From the NCBI RefSeq assembly GCF_000720115.1, contig NZ_JOIR01000003.1:296507-360506 (forward strand): a DNA stretch of 64,000 nt, in the 5' to 3' direction. This DNA comes from Streptomyces sp. NRRL F-2580 (GTDB taxonomy: Bacteria > Actinomycetota > Actinomycetes > Streptomycetales > Streptomycetaceae). Below are positions 27,065-35,292 of this stretch, in pieces. The notes beneath the pieces were generated by a model. It ran no database searches, was not told the origin of the DNA, and worked only from the letters and a program-made list of their open reading frames with translations. Positions within the stretch are counted from its first letter, which is position 1. Every line of letters starts with the position of its first letter. Both the position numbers and the translations under genes were made by a program.

Positions 27065-28129
27065 ATGAGCACGCTGAATCTCGACGACTTCTCTGATCTG
27101 ATCGAGCGCCCCGACGGGGGCGTCCGGCGTGATGCCGAGGAACGCCGTGAGCGGCTCGCCGTGCCGCCCGGTGCGCTGGGCCGGCTGGACGAGCTCGCCG
27201 AGTGGCTCGCCGCGGCGCAGGGGCAGGTGCCGGTCAAGCCGATCGAGCGCCCCCGCGTGGTGCTGTTCGCCGCCGACCACGGGATCGCCTCCGCGGGCGT
27301 CTCCGCGCGGGCCGCGTCCACCGGCCACGAGCTGGTGCGGGCCGTCCTGGACGGGGCCAGCCCCGTCGCCGTCCTGGCCGGCCGGCTCGGCGCCACGATA
27401 CGGATCGTCGACGCCGGACTGGACTGCGATCCCGGGCTGCTCCCCGCGGACGTGACCGGGCACCGCGTGCGGCGCGGCAGCGGCCGCATCGACGTGGAGG
27501 ACGCACTGACGGCCGAGGAGGCCGAGGCGGCCGTCCGGCTCGGGATGCGCATCGCCGACGAGGAGGCCGACTCCGGCACGGACCTGGTCGTCCTCGGTGA
27601 TCTCAGCGTCGGCGGGACCACCGTCGCCGCCACCCTCGTCGCCGCGCTGTGCGGAACCGATGCCTCGGTGGTCACCGGCCGCGGCGGACTGCCCATCGAC
27701 GACCTGGCCTGGATGCGCAAGTGCGCGGCGATCCGCGACGCGCTGCGCCGGGCCCGCCCGGTGCTCGGCGACCAGGTCGCGCTGCTGGCCGCGGTGGGCG
27801 GCGCGGACATGGCCGCCATCACCGGTTTCCTGCTCCAGTGCGCGGTGCGCCGTACGCCGGTCATCCTCGACGGCGTGGTCTCGGCGGCCTGCGGGCTGGT
27901 GGCCCAGCGGGCCGCGTTCCGGGCGCCGGACTGGTGGCTGGCCGGTCAGGCCAGCGGCGAACCCGGCCAGGCGAAGGCACTGGACCGGATGGCACTCAAC
28001 CCTGTGCTCGACCACGGCGTCACAGTGGGCGAAGGTACCGGGGCATTGCTGGCTCTCCCCCTCGTTCAGGCGGCCGCCGCACTCGCGGCGGAACTTCCCG
28101 AGCGGGCGGCGGCGGAGCCGACGGAATGA
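27065..28129 (+). CDS. cobT: Nicotinate-nucleotide--dimethylbenzimidazole phosphoribosyltransferase
   Basis: Makes alpha-ribazole phosphate, the lower-ligand nucleotide of B12. 354 aa with family motifs RPRVVLFAADHGI, DLVVLGDLSVGGTT and LDGVVSAACGL. The C-terminal catalytic region ends LNPVLDHGVTVGEGTGALLAL. ATG at 27065 (MSTLNLDDFSDLIERPDGG). With cobU and cobS it covers nucleotide-loop assembly; the corrin-ring genes are not here. Confidence 0.95.
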   Translation: MSTLNLDDFSDLIERPDGGVRRDAEERRERLAVPPGALGRLDELAEWLAAAQGQVPVKPIERPRVVLFAADHGIASAGVSARAASTGHELVRAVLDGASPVAVLAGRLGATIRIVDAGLDCDPGLLPADVTGHRVRRGSGRIDVEDALTAEEAEAAVRLGMRIADEEADSGTDLVVLGDLSVGGTTVAATLVAALCGTDASVVTGRGGLPIDDLAWMRKCAAIRDALRRARPVLGDQVALLAAVGGADMAAITGFLLQCAVRRTPVILDGVVSAACGLVAQRAAFRAPDWWLAGQASGEPGQAKALDRMALNPVLDHGVTVGEGTGALLALPLVQAAAALAAELPERAAAEPTE

Positions 28130-28198
28130 GCCACCGGGGCCCGCGGTCCTGACCAGGCCGTGGTCCCCGACCGCCCAACCAAGGACAGCGGCGCCCCA

Positions 28199-28204
28199 TA
28201 TGAT
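28199..28204 (+). promoter_or_regulatory. Candidate -10 box upstream of the DUF2156 gene
   Basis: TATGAT ends 8 nt before the ATG at 28213, which would then be leaderless. A GGAGAGG at about 28216-28222 instead favours TTG at 28228. Confidence 0.45.
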
Positions 28205-28212
28205 CGCTTTTT

Positions 28213-30114
28213 ATGGGAGAGGTCCGTTTGACCAGCGCAGAGACCGACCGCACCGCCTCACCGGCGACCGGTCCGTCATCCGGCAGGAAAGAGACCGGCG
28301 GCAACCCCGCCGGCAAGTCAGCGGGGAGCGGCCGGGAGGCCGGACGGGAACCGGGCCGGGAGGCCGGAGGGGAACCCGGCCGGGGGTCCGCCCGCTCACG
28401 GCGCGGCGCCGCGTTCGCGGTCTGGTACCTGCGCGCCGTCACCTTCGTCAACTTCCTCAGCGCGGTGTGGGTTTCGCTCGGGCAGGACCTGCGGCGCCAC
28501 AACGTCGAGGACTTCTACACCCCGTACATGCTCACGGCGGGCTTCGCCTCCGGGCTCTTCACGCTGCTGCTCGCCGTCACCCTCGGCCGCCGCAAGCGTG
28601 CCTCCTGGATCCTCAACCTCGTCCTCAGCGGCCTCCTGGCACTGCTGCTCGCCTACGCGCTCTTCGCGTACGAGGAGATCCGCGAGCATCCGCAGAACTG
28701 GGTCTCCCTGGCCCTGACGGCCGCCTTCACCGGCGCCCTGCTGCTGGGCCGCCGCGAGTTCTACGCCAAGGGCGACCGCTCCAACCCGGCGCTGGCCACC
28801 GCCGTCGCCGCCGTCGGCCTGCTGGTCACCTCGCTCGTCGCGGCCCTCCTCGTCGGCGCCGCCAACACCGCCCCGCACAGCTCCGAGGCCACCTTCCTGG
28901 CGCGCTGGAAGTACGGCGTGATGCGGCTGATCACCCTCGCCCCGGACGACCGGGCCTACGAGGCGATCACCACGCCCGCCTGGGTGGACGTCGTCATCAA
29001 CGTCATGTCGATGCTGCTGCTGCTCGCCGTGCTCTTCGCCGCCTTCCGCTCGCGCCGCGCCGTCGACCCGATCAGCGAGGAGGACGAGGAGCGGCTGCGG
29101 GCCCTGCTGGCCCGCCAGGGCGACCGCGACTCGCTCGGCTACTTCGCGCTGCGCCGGGAGAAGTCCGTCATCTGGTCCCCCACCGGCAAGGCCGCCGTCA
29201 CCTACCGCGTCGTCGGCGGGGTCTCGCTGGCCTCCGGCGACCCCATCGGCGACCCCGAGGCCTGGCCCGGCGCCATCGACCCGTGGCTGGCCGAGGCCCG
29301 CGAGCACGGCTGGGTGCCGGCCGTGATGGGGGCGAGCGAGGAGGCCGGGCAGATCTACGCCCGGCACGGCCTGGACGCACTGGAACTCGGTGACGAGGCG
29401 ATCGTCGAGACCGCCGAGTTCACCCTGGAGGGCCGCGCCATGCGGACCGTCCGGCAGGCGTTCAACCGCGTCAAGCGCGCCGGGTACACGGTCCGCATCC
29501 GCCGCCACGCCGACATCCCGGCCGAGGAGATGGCCGAGCTGGTGCGCCGCGCCGACGACTGGCGCGACGGCGCGACCGAGCGCGGCTTCTCCATGGCGCT
29601 GGGCCGGCTGGGTGATCCCGCCGACGGCCAGTGCGTGATGCTGGAGTGCACCGACGGCAACGGCGAACTGCGGGCCGTGCTGTCCTTCGTGCCCTGGGGA
29701 CCCAAGGGCCTGTCGCTGGACCTGATGCGTCGCGACCGGGACTCCGAGAACGGCCTGATGGAGTTCATGGTCATCGAACTCCTCGAACGCTCCAAGGAGA
29801 TCGGGGTCACCCAGGTCTCCTTGAACTTCGCGATGTTCCGGTCCGTCTTCGAGCGCGGGTCCCGGCTCGGCGCCGGTCCGGTGCTGCGGATGTGGCGCTC
29901 GCTGCTGAGCTTCTTCTCCCGCTGGTGGCAGATCGAGTCCCTCTACCGGGCCAACGCCAAATACCGGCCGATCTGGGAACCGCGGTTCATGCTCTTCGAG
30001 AAGAGTTCGGACCTGCTGCGGATCGGTGTCGCGGCCGGCCGGGCCGAAGGCTTTCTGGAGGCCCCCGGCCTTCCGAAGTGGCTGCACCGCAGACACCTGG
30101 AGACCCGCCGTTGA
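28213..30114 (+). CDS. DUF2156 (phosphatidylglycerol lysyltransferase-like) membrane protein
   Basis: 633 aa. Residues 1-65 are a Gly/Arg/Glu-rich cytoplasmic tail, followed by about six or seven membrane helices to residue 285. The C-terminal soluble DUF2156/GNAT-like domain (MprF/LysX catalytic type) has GGVSLASGDPIGDPEAW and WGPKGLSLDLMRRD. The family transfers amino acids such as Lys from tRNA to membrane lipids; the acceptor here is inferred. Start is uncertain: ATG 28213 (leaderless box) or TTG 28228 (ribosome-binding site GGAGAGG). It overlaps the next gene by TTGA. Confidence 0.88.
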   Translation: MGEVRLTSAETDRTASPATGPSSGRKETGGNPAGKSAGSGREAGREPGREAGGEPGRGSARSRRGAAFAVWYLRAVTFVNFLSAVWVSLGQDLRRHNVEDFYTPYMLTAGFASGLFTLLLAVTLGRRKRASWILNLVLSGLLALLLAYALFAYEEIREHPQNWVSLALTAAFTGALLLGRREFYAKGDRSNPALATAVAAVGLLVTSLVAALLVGAANTAPHSSEATFLARWKYGVMRLITLAPDDRAYEAITTPAWVDVVINVMSMLLLLAVLFAAFRSRRAVDPISEEDEERLRALLARQGDRDSLGYFALRREKSVIWSPTGKAAVTYRVVGGVSLASGDPIGDPEAWPGAIDPWLAEAREHGWVPAVMGASEEAGQIYARHGLDALELGDEAIVETAEFTLEGRAMRTVRQAFNRVKRAGYTVRIRRHADIPAEEMAELVRRADDWRDGATERGFSMALGRLGDPADGQCVMLECTDGNGELRAVLSFVPWGPKGLSLDLMRRDRDSENGLMEFMVIELLERSKEIGVTQVSLNFAMFRSVFERGSRLGAGPVLRMWRSLLSFFSRWWQIESLYRANAKYRPIWEPRFMLFEKSSDLLRIGVAAGRAEGFLEAPGLPKWLHRRHLETRR

Positions 30115-30809
30115 CAGCGTGGAACACCTCCCCACTCCGGCGGTCCGCCCGCCGTGAGTGGGGGCCCCTGTTCCGGACCGTCCGGAACGCGCTCGTCCGC
30201 GACAAGTGGCGGGCGATCCCGATGACCATCGGCGCGGTCTGTCTGACCTCCGTCTTCCAGATCGTGCAGAACACCCCCTGGGGCTTCCAGCCGGTCCAGG
30301 ACCTCGGATCGGTCAAGGCCGCCGACCCGCTCTGGCCGGCCCTGCTGCGCACCCCCCTGTCGCTGTTCGTCCCGGCCCTGGACCTGCCGGTGTGGGGGGC
30401 GCTCGCGCAGATCCTGCTCGTCTTCGGGATCTCGGAGATCTGCATCGGCTGGTGGCGCACCCTGCTGATCGGCTACGTCGCCACCCTCGCCGGGACCACG
30501 TACGCGCGGATCGGGCTCGCGCTGGGCCACGACCATCCCTTCGGCCTGCCCGTGTCCGACCGGATCGTCAACGACACCGGGCCCTCGGCCGCCGTGGTCG
30601 GGCTCGCCATCTACGTCTGCTGGCGCTACCGGGCGTACCTGACCGGCGCCGTCGTGATCCTGGCGATGATCGGCGAGGTACTCGTCAAGGACAACCTGGC
30701 GGGCAAGGAACACCTGGCGGCGATCGCGGCGGTGATGGCGGTGTGCGTGGTGCGGGCGCAGTGGCACCCGGTACGCTCCCGCGCCGCCCTCGGACAGCCA
30801 CCGCCTTAG
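30111..30809 (+). CDS. Rhomboid-like integral membrane protein
   Basis: 232 aa, about six membrane helices, TTG start inside TTGA overlapping the upstream stop. A rhomboid-like serine motif, NDTGPSAAVVG, and a later His in AGKEHLAAI sit in the expected order for an intramembrane Ser-His dyad. The usual GxSG is GPSA, so activity is uncertain. Tight coupling to the DUF2156 gene suggests a joint membrane function. Confidence 0.78.
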   Translation: MTAWNTSPLRRSARREWGPLFRTVRNALVRDKWRAIPMTIGAVCLTSVFQIVQNTPWGFQPVQDLGSVKAADPLWPALLRTPLSLFVPALDLPVWGALAQILLVFGISEICIGWWRTLLIGYVATLAGTTYARIGLALGHDHPFGLPVSDRIVNDTGPSAAVVGLAIYVCWRYRAYLTGAVVILAMIGEVLVKDNLAGKEHLAAIAAVMAVCVVRAQWHPVRSRAALGQPPP

Positions 30810-30827
30810 GGGGTGCCGGGCAGGCCG

Positions 30828-30833
30828 TACCGT
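30828..30833 (+). promoter_or_regulatory. Candidate -10 box for leaderless histidine kinase mRNA
   Basis: TACCGT ends 6 nt before the GTG at 30840. Confidence 0.45.
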
Positions 30834-30839
30834 ATCGGG

Positions 30840-32045
30840 GTGACGACAGACCTCGGGCGGTTCGCCCCCACCCGGCAGTGGATGCGGACCCATCCGCTCG
30901 CGACCGACGCCGTGCTGGCGTTCGGGGCGTTCACGGCCATGGTCGTCGGCTCCTTCGCCGATCCGCACGGGCCGCACGGGCCCACCTTCGGGACGCGCAC
31001 CCCCGATCCGGCCTCGCTGCTGCTGATGCTGCTCGGCGCCGCCGCCCTGGTGTTCCGGCGCCGGCAGCCGCGCGCCGTACTGGCCGTGACCTGCGGGCTC
31101 TCGCTGCTGGAGCTGACCACCGGGGAGCCGCGGGCGCCCGTCGTCATGAGCGCGGTGATGGCCTTGTACACGGTGGCCGCCCGCACCGACCGGCCCACGA
31201 CCTGGCGGATCGGGCTGCTCACCATGGCCGGGCTGACGGGCGTGGCGATGCTCGCCGGGCCGCTGCCGTGGTACGCCCAGGAGAACATCGGGATCTTCGC
31301 CTGGACGGGCATGGCCGCGGCCGCCGGCGACGCCGTGCGCAGCCGACGGGCCTTCGTCGACGCGATCCGCGAGCGGGCCGAGCGCGCCGAGCGGACCCGG
31401 GACGAGGAGGCCCGGCGGCGGGTCGCCGAGGAGCGGCTGCGGATCGCCCGGGACCTCCACGACGTGGTGGCCCACCACATCGCACTGGTCAACGTGCAGG
31501 CGGGAGTGGCCGCGCACGTCATGGACAAGCGGCCGGACCAGGCCAAGGAGGCGCTGGCCCACGTACGGGACGCCAGCCGGTCGGCGCTCAACGAGCTGCG
31601 GGCCACGGTGGGGCTGCTGCGGCAGTCCGGTGACCCGGAGGCGCCGACGGAGCCCGCGCCCGGGCTGGGCGTCCTGGAGGAGCTGGTGGACACCTTCCGG
31701 CACGCCGGGCTGCCGGTGAAGGTGATCGTGCAGCTGGACCGCGAGGCGGGGGCGCTGCCGGCGGCGGTGGACCTGGCGGCGTACCGGGTGATCCAGGAGG
31801 CGCTGACCAACGTGCGCAAGCACGCGGGACCCGGTGCCCGGGCCGAGGTCAGCGTGGTCCGGGTCGGGCCGTCGGTGGAGGTGACCGTGCTGGACGACGG
31901 GGGCACGGAGCCGTCCGCCGCGGAGCCGGGGGGTGGGCACGGGTTGCTCGGCATGCGGGAGCGGGCCGGTGCCCTCGGCGGCTCCTGCTTCGCGGGCCCC
32001 CGCTTCGGCGGCGGCTACCGCGTCCACGCCATCCTCCCCGTCTGA
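30840..32045 (+). CDS. Sensor histidine kinase, HisKA_3 type (orphan)
   Basis: 401 aa from the GTG at 30840; a GTG at 30813 is the alternative. About four or five membrane helices in the first 170 residues, a short coiled linker, then a dimerisation/phosphoacceptor domain with the His in RIARDLHDVVAHH. The HATPase domain has an N-box-like QEALTNVRKHA and a G-box GGGHGLLGMRERA. No response regulator is adjacent. The NarL-type regulator at 19801-20529 is of the matching class but is 10 kb away. Confidence 0.9.
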   Translation: MTTDLGRFAPTRQWMRTHPLATDAVLAFGAFTAMVVGSFADPHGPHGPTFGTRTPDPASLLLMLLGAAALVFRRRQPRAVLAVTCGLSLLELTTGEPRAPVVMSAVMALYTVAARTDRPTTWRIGLLTMAGLTGVAMLAGPLPWYAQENIGIFAWTGMAAAAGDAVRSRRAFVDAIRERAERAERTRDEEARRRVAEERLRIARDLHDVVAHHIALVNVQAGVAAHVMDKRPDQAKEALAHVRDASRSALNELRATVGLLRQSGDPEAPTEPAPGLGVLEELVDTFRHAGLPVKVIVQLDREAGALPAAVDLAAYRVIQEALTNVRKHAGPGARAEVSVVRVGPSVEVTVLDDGGTEPSAAEPGGGHGLLGMRERAGALGGSCFAGPRFGGGYRVHAILPV

Positions 32046-32078
32046 CATCCCCGCCCCTCGGGCTCCGCCCGGACCGTT

Positions 32079-32202
32079 CCAGCCCCTCCGGCGTTCGAGG
32101 AGCGGGGTCTGGGGCGGAGCCCCTGGGGGCACCTCCCAGCGGTAGCTGGAGAGAAACCCGGCTCCGTCCGGGGGACCCCCACTCAATCGCCGGAGGGGCT
32201 GG
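32079..32202. terminator. Composite inverted repeat between convergent genes
   Basis: A reversed element, CCAGCCCCTCCGGCGTTCGA (32079 on), and a forward one, CTCAATCGCCGGAGGGGCTG (near 32182), flank a copy of GGGGGCACCTCCCAGCGGTA (32125-32149). The last element is also found inside the pelF-like gene. Confidence 0.6.
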
Positions 32203-32225
32203 AATTGCCCGGCGCAGCCGGGAGA

Positions 32226-33065
32226 CTAGCGGCAGGGGCGGCGCCATGCGTCCAAGTCGTAGTGCTTCTGCAAGGAGCTCAGTTTCAGTTCGCGCGAGCG
32301 GGCGCAGAAGCGGGCGGCCGGGAGTTCGTACTCCACGTGGAACACGGCCTTGCCCGCCGCGATGAACGGCTTCAGCAGCTCGCACTCGTCGTACTGCGCG
32401 CACTGCTCGTTCACCGCGAAGTCGAACGCGTCGACGAGCTGCGGGATCTGGTCCAGGTCGTTCTTCAGGCCGACCGCCAGGCCCCGGTCGTGGGCCAGCT
32501 TCGCGATCAGCCGGTTGTACCGCAGCTGGTCGTCGGCCGTGAGCGGGAAGCCGGACGTGTTGCGGTAGCCGTCCATGTTGTCCGGTTCGACCGCGTCGAA
32601 GCCCTTGTCCCGGCACATGTCGAACCGTTTGGCCATCAGCGGTTCCAGCTCGGCCACGCGCCGCACGTCCAGCCAGCGCTCCCCCTCCCAGCCGTTGCCC
32701 TGGCCGAGCAGGTCCTTCGGGAAGGCGTCCGCGTCGGGGCGGAAGTCCTCCCAGGCTCCGGTGGAGAGGTAGCAGATGGTCTTGCGTCCGGCCTTCTTCA
32801 GCTCGGCGACCTGTTCCTTGGTGGTATTGAACCCGTCGACGTCGAACACGGGCGCCTTCACCGAGGTGTCGAGCTTCCCGGTGAGCTGCCACTGCCAGCC
32901 GACGCCCGGCCGGGGCCGCCAGATCTCCCCCGGCGCCAGCTCGGGCCACGGGTAGGGCGTGTCCTCGTCCTCGCCGTCGTCCGGCGGCCCCGCGGTGGTA
33001 CAGGCGGCGAGCAGCACGGCGAGGAGCAGCAACGGCAGGAGCAGCAGCAGTCGGAGCCGTTTCAT
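32226..33065 (-). CDS. GH114 endo-alpha-1,4-polygalactosaminidase-like lipoprotein
   Basis: 279 aa. It has a lipoprotein signal (LLLLLPLLLLAVLLAAC), then a TIM-barrel of the GH114/TM1410 type with VFDVDGFNTTKE, ICYLSTGAWEDFRPD, FDAVEPDNMDGY and VNEQCAQYDEC. Acidic residues in these loops are the probable catalytic ones. The family (e.g. fungal Ega3) cuts alpha-1,4-linked galactosamine. It is the last gene of the cluster; its ATG overlaps the spherulin-4 gene's stop (ATGA). Confidence 0.88.
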   Translation of the reverse strand: MKRLRLLLLLPLLLLAVLLAACTTAGPPDDGEDEDTPYPWPELAPGEIWRPRPGVGWQWQLTGKLDTSVKAPVFDVDGFNTTKEQVAELKKAGRKTICYLSTGAWEDFRPDADAFPKDLLGQGNGWEGERWLDVRRVAELEPLMAKRFDMCRDKGFDAVEPDNMDGYRNTSGFPLTADDQLRYNRLIAKLAHDRGLAVGLKNDLDQIPQLVDAFDFAVNEQCAQYDECELLKPFIAAGKAVFHVEYELPAARFCARSRELKLSSLQKHYDLDAWRRPCR

Positions 33066-33754
33066 CCCGTCGCCTCCAGGGCGTACGGGAGGGTCCCCCA
33101 CGGGTGTGCGCCGGTTCCGGGGACCGCGCAGTGCACGCCCGCCCGCCGCTCCTCGGCGAGTTCGGCGGCGGGCGCGCCCGGCGGGACCGCGTACACGAGG
33201 TGGCAGAACCGCTGGGCGGGATGGTCCGCGGTCCAGGGCGGTACGGCGGCCGCGTCCCGGTAGGCGTCCCAGGGGCCCTCGAAGGTGACGAGCAGGTCCG
33301 CGAGTTCGGCGTAGCCGGGGTGCGGGTGGACCCCGTGGTTGAGGACGAGGGTGCGGGCGCCCGCGGCGCGCGCCGCGACCGCGAGCCGCCCGTAGTGCGG
33401 GAGGAGTTCCGGGTCGGCGGACGCCTGGTCGAGGAAGGCCCCGTCGGTGGCGTACCAGTCGCGGTGGCGCAGCAGGTCCTGCAGCACCGCGGCGTGCGGG
33501 CGCCGCCCGTAGTCGGTGTCGACGTACCCGAGGACGGGCACCCCGGCCTCGCGCAGCCGCTCGGCGACGACGGCGAACCGTTCGTCGGCGGCGGCGCCCG
33601 GCCCGTTGTCGGGGTTGAGCACCACCGAGTGCAGCCGGCCGGCGGAGCGGATGAGCCGCTCCCAGGCCTCGGGCCGGTCGGCGGGGTGCTCGTAGAGGGG
33701 CACCAGCAGCATGGGGTCCTTCTTCTCCTGCGTCTCGTACGTCTCGTACGTCAT
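33062..33754 (-). CDS. Spherulation-specific family 4 (GH135-type) protein
   Basis: 230 aa TIM-barrel protein with family strands LLVPLYEHP, VVLNPDNGPG, VLGYVDTDYG, GAFLDQAS, LVLNHGVHPHPGY and LLVTFEGPWDAY. The fungal homologue Sph3 cuts galactosaminogalactan. The acidic pair expected after GxF is Asp-Gln here (residues 109-110), whereas Sph3 has Asp-Glu. No signal peptide is visible, so it may act in the cytoplasm. The ATG at 33754 overlaps the membrane gene stop; an internal ATG at 33712 with AAGGA upstream is an alternative. Confidence 0.85.
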   Translation of the reverse strand: MTYETYETQEKKDPMLLVPLYEHPADRPEAWERLIRSAGRLHSVVLNPDNGPGAAADERFAVVAERLREAGVPVLGYVDTDYGRRPHAAVLQDLLRHRDWYATDGAFLDQASADPELLPHYGRLAVAARAAGARTLVLNHGVHPHPGYAELADLLVTFEGPWDAYRDAAAVPPWTADHPAQRFCHLVYAVPPGAPAAELAEERRAGVHCAVPGTGAHPWGTLPYALEATG

Positions 33755-35292
33755 CGGTGGGCGGTGGCGCGGCCGAGGAGCACGCAGACCAGGGCGGCCA
33801 GGACGGCGGCGGCGGTGCCCGCCACCACCAGCTGGACGGTGCGGGGCTGGCCCAGCCCGGTCAGCAGGGCCAGGCTCTGGGCGACGGCGGCCGAGGCGCA
33901 GACGGCGGCGGCGGGTCTGACCGCTCCGAAGGACTGCAGGAGCAGCCCGGTCCACATCACCGCGCCGAGCAGCAGCAGGGTGGCGACCCGGACTCCGGTG
34001 AGGCCGGGGGCGCCGGGCCACAGGAGGCTGCCGGTCAGGCCCAGGAGCAGCAGCACCGCCAGGTAGACGGCGAGGCACCGGGCCAGTGTGACGAGCATCC
34101 GCTGCCGGAAGGCGCCGGGCGAGCGGGCTCCCTGGAGCCCGGAGAGGCTGCCGCTGCGGAACCGGTGGAGCAGCCATTCGGCGGGACCCATGCTGAGGGT
34201 GAGGGCCACCGCCGAGGGCGCGGCGACCGCTTCGGCGGGGCCGCCGGCGAGCACCTCCCCGAGGGCGGCGTACAGCACGAGCAGGCCGGTGCCGAGACCG
34301 AAGACCCCGTACGGCACGGAGTCCCCCAGGCGGGGCCCGCGGGCCGCGAGCTCCTCCTCGGCGCCGCGCAGCATGCGCCAGCGCACGGGGCCCTTGCCGG
34401 GCCGGCGCGCCGCCCAGCCGCGGATCCGGACCACGGCGGCGCGCGCCCCGTCGGCCAGCGGGAGTTCCCTTACGGCCAGGGTGCAGGCGGCCGCGAGGGA
34501 CACCACGAGCAGGGTCACCCGTACCGGCACGGGCAGGTCGACGAAGAGCGCGAGCAGCGCCCCCACGGCCATCGGGCCGAGCGCGGCGAGCAGCACCCGC
34601 TCCCGGCCGAGGACCAGCAGGACGGTGGCGGCCCCGACGTAGAGGGCCTGTCCGGCGGCGAAGGCGTAGGAGAAGGGCGGCCCGCCGGGCACGGCCAGCG
34701 CGGCGGCGGTGCCCAGCAGGGATCCGGCGGGGGCGCCGACGAGCAGGGTCCGCCCGGCGGCGGCCCGGTCGCCCATGCCGAGCCAGGAGTAGGCCCGGTG
34801 GGACAGGGTCTGGTCCCAGACCCAGCCGATGAGCGCCCCGGCGAGCAGGGTGAGCGTTCCTGCGGGCAGGCCGAGCCGGTCCTGGGGGCCTTCGAGGAGG
34901 GGTGCGCCGAGGAGGTAGGCCAGGCCGGGCAGGGCGAAGATCACCCCGCGCAGCAGGCAGGCGGTGAGGGAGACCTTCCAGGGGTCGGGGGCGGCGCCCG
35001 GGTCCGGGAAGGAGCGCGGGACCCGGGCGTAGAGCTCCTCGGCGAGGCCGAAGGAGTCGTGGCGACCGTAGGTGAGCCGGATGTACTCGTCCGTCATGCC
35101 GTCGGATTCGAGGATGGCGGCGATCTCGTCGGGGTGGACGGCGGAGGAGATGAACCCGTCGAGGCGTTCGGCGAGTTCGTCCATCGGGTCGGCGGCCGGG
35201 CCGGGGCCCTCGCGGCGGGGCCGCGGGATGGCCGGGAGCGTGTCGGCGGCGTTGCCCGCGCCGGGCGGCTTGAGCCAGAGGGATCCGCTCAC
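33751..35292 (-). CDS. Multispan membrane protein, candidate PelG-like transporter
   Basis: 513 aa. The first 110 residues are soluble and include TDEYIRLTYGRHDSFGLAEE; about 11-12 membrane helices follow. GPAEWLLHRFRSG in the middle is notable. In Pel clusters pelF is followed by pelG, a polysaccharide flippase of the MOP superfamily; size and topology fit, but I see no decisive motif. The GTG at 35292 overlaps the pelF-like stop (GTGA). Role as the polymer exporter is inferred from context. Confidence 0.75.
   Translation of the reverse strand: MSGSLWLKPPGAGNAADTLPAIPRPRREGPGPAADPMDELAERLDGFISSAVHPDEIAAILESDGMTDEYIRLTYGRHDSFGLAEELYARVPRSFPDPGAAPDPWKVSLTACLLRGVIFALPGLAYLLGAPLLEGPQDRLGLPAGTLTLLAGALIGWVWDQTLSHRAYSWLGMGDRAAAGRTLLVGAPAGSLLGTAAALAVPGGPPFSYAFAAGQALYVGAATVLLVLGRERVLLAALGPMAVGALLALFVDLPVPVRVTLLVVSLAAACTLAVRELPLADGARAAVVRIRGWAARRPGKGPVRWRMLRGAEEELAARGPRLGDSVPYGVFGLGTGLLVLYAALGEVLAGGPAEAVAAPSAVALTLSMGPAEWLLHRFRSGSLSGLQGARSPGAFRQRMLVTLARCLAVYLAVLLLLGLTGSLLWPGAPGLTGVRVATLLLLGAVMWTGLLLQSFGAVRPAAAVCASAAVAQSLALLTGLGQPRTVQLVVAGTAAAVLAALVCVLLGRATAHR

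Noticed and set aside
20633..28129. Cobalamin riboswitch before cob genes
   Set aside because: No B12-box-like sequence or leader of sufficient length was found. cobT appears leaderless and cobU has only a short leader.
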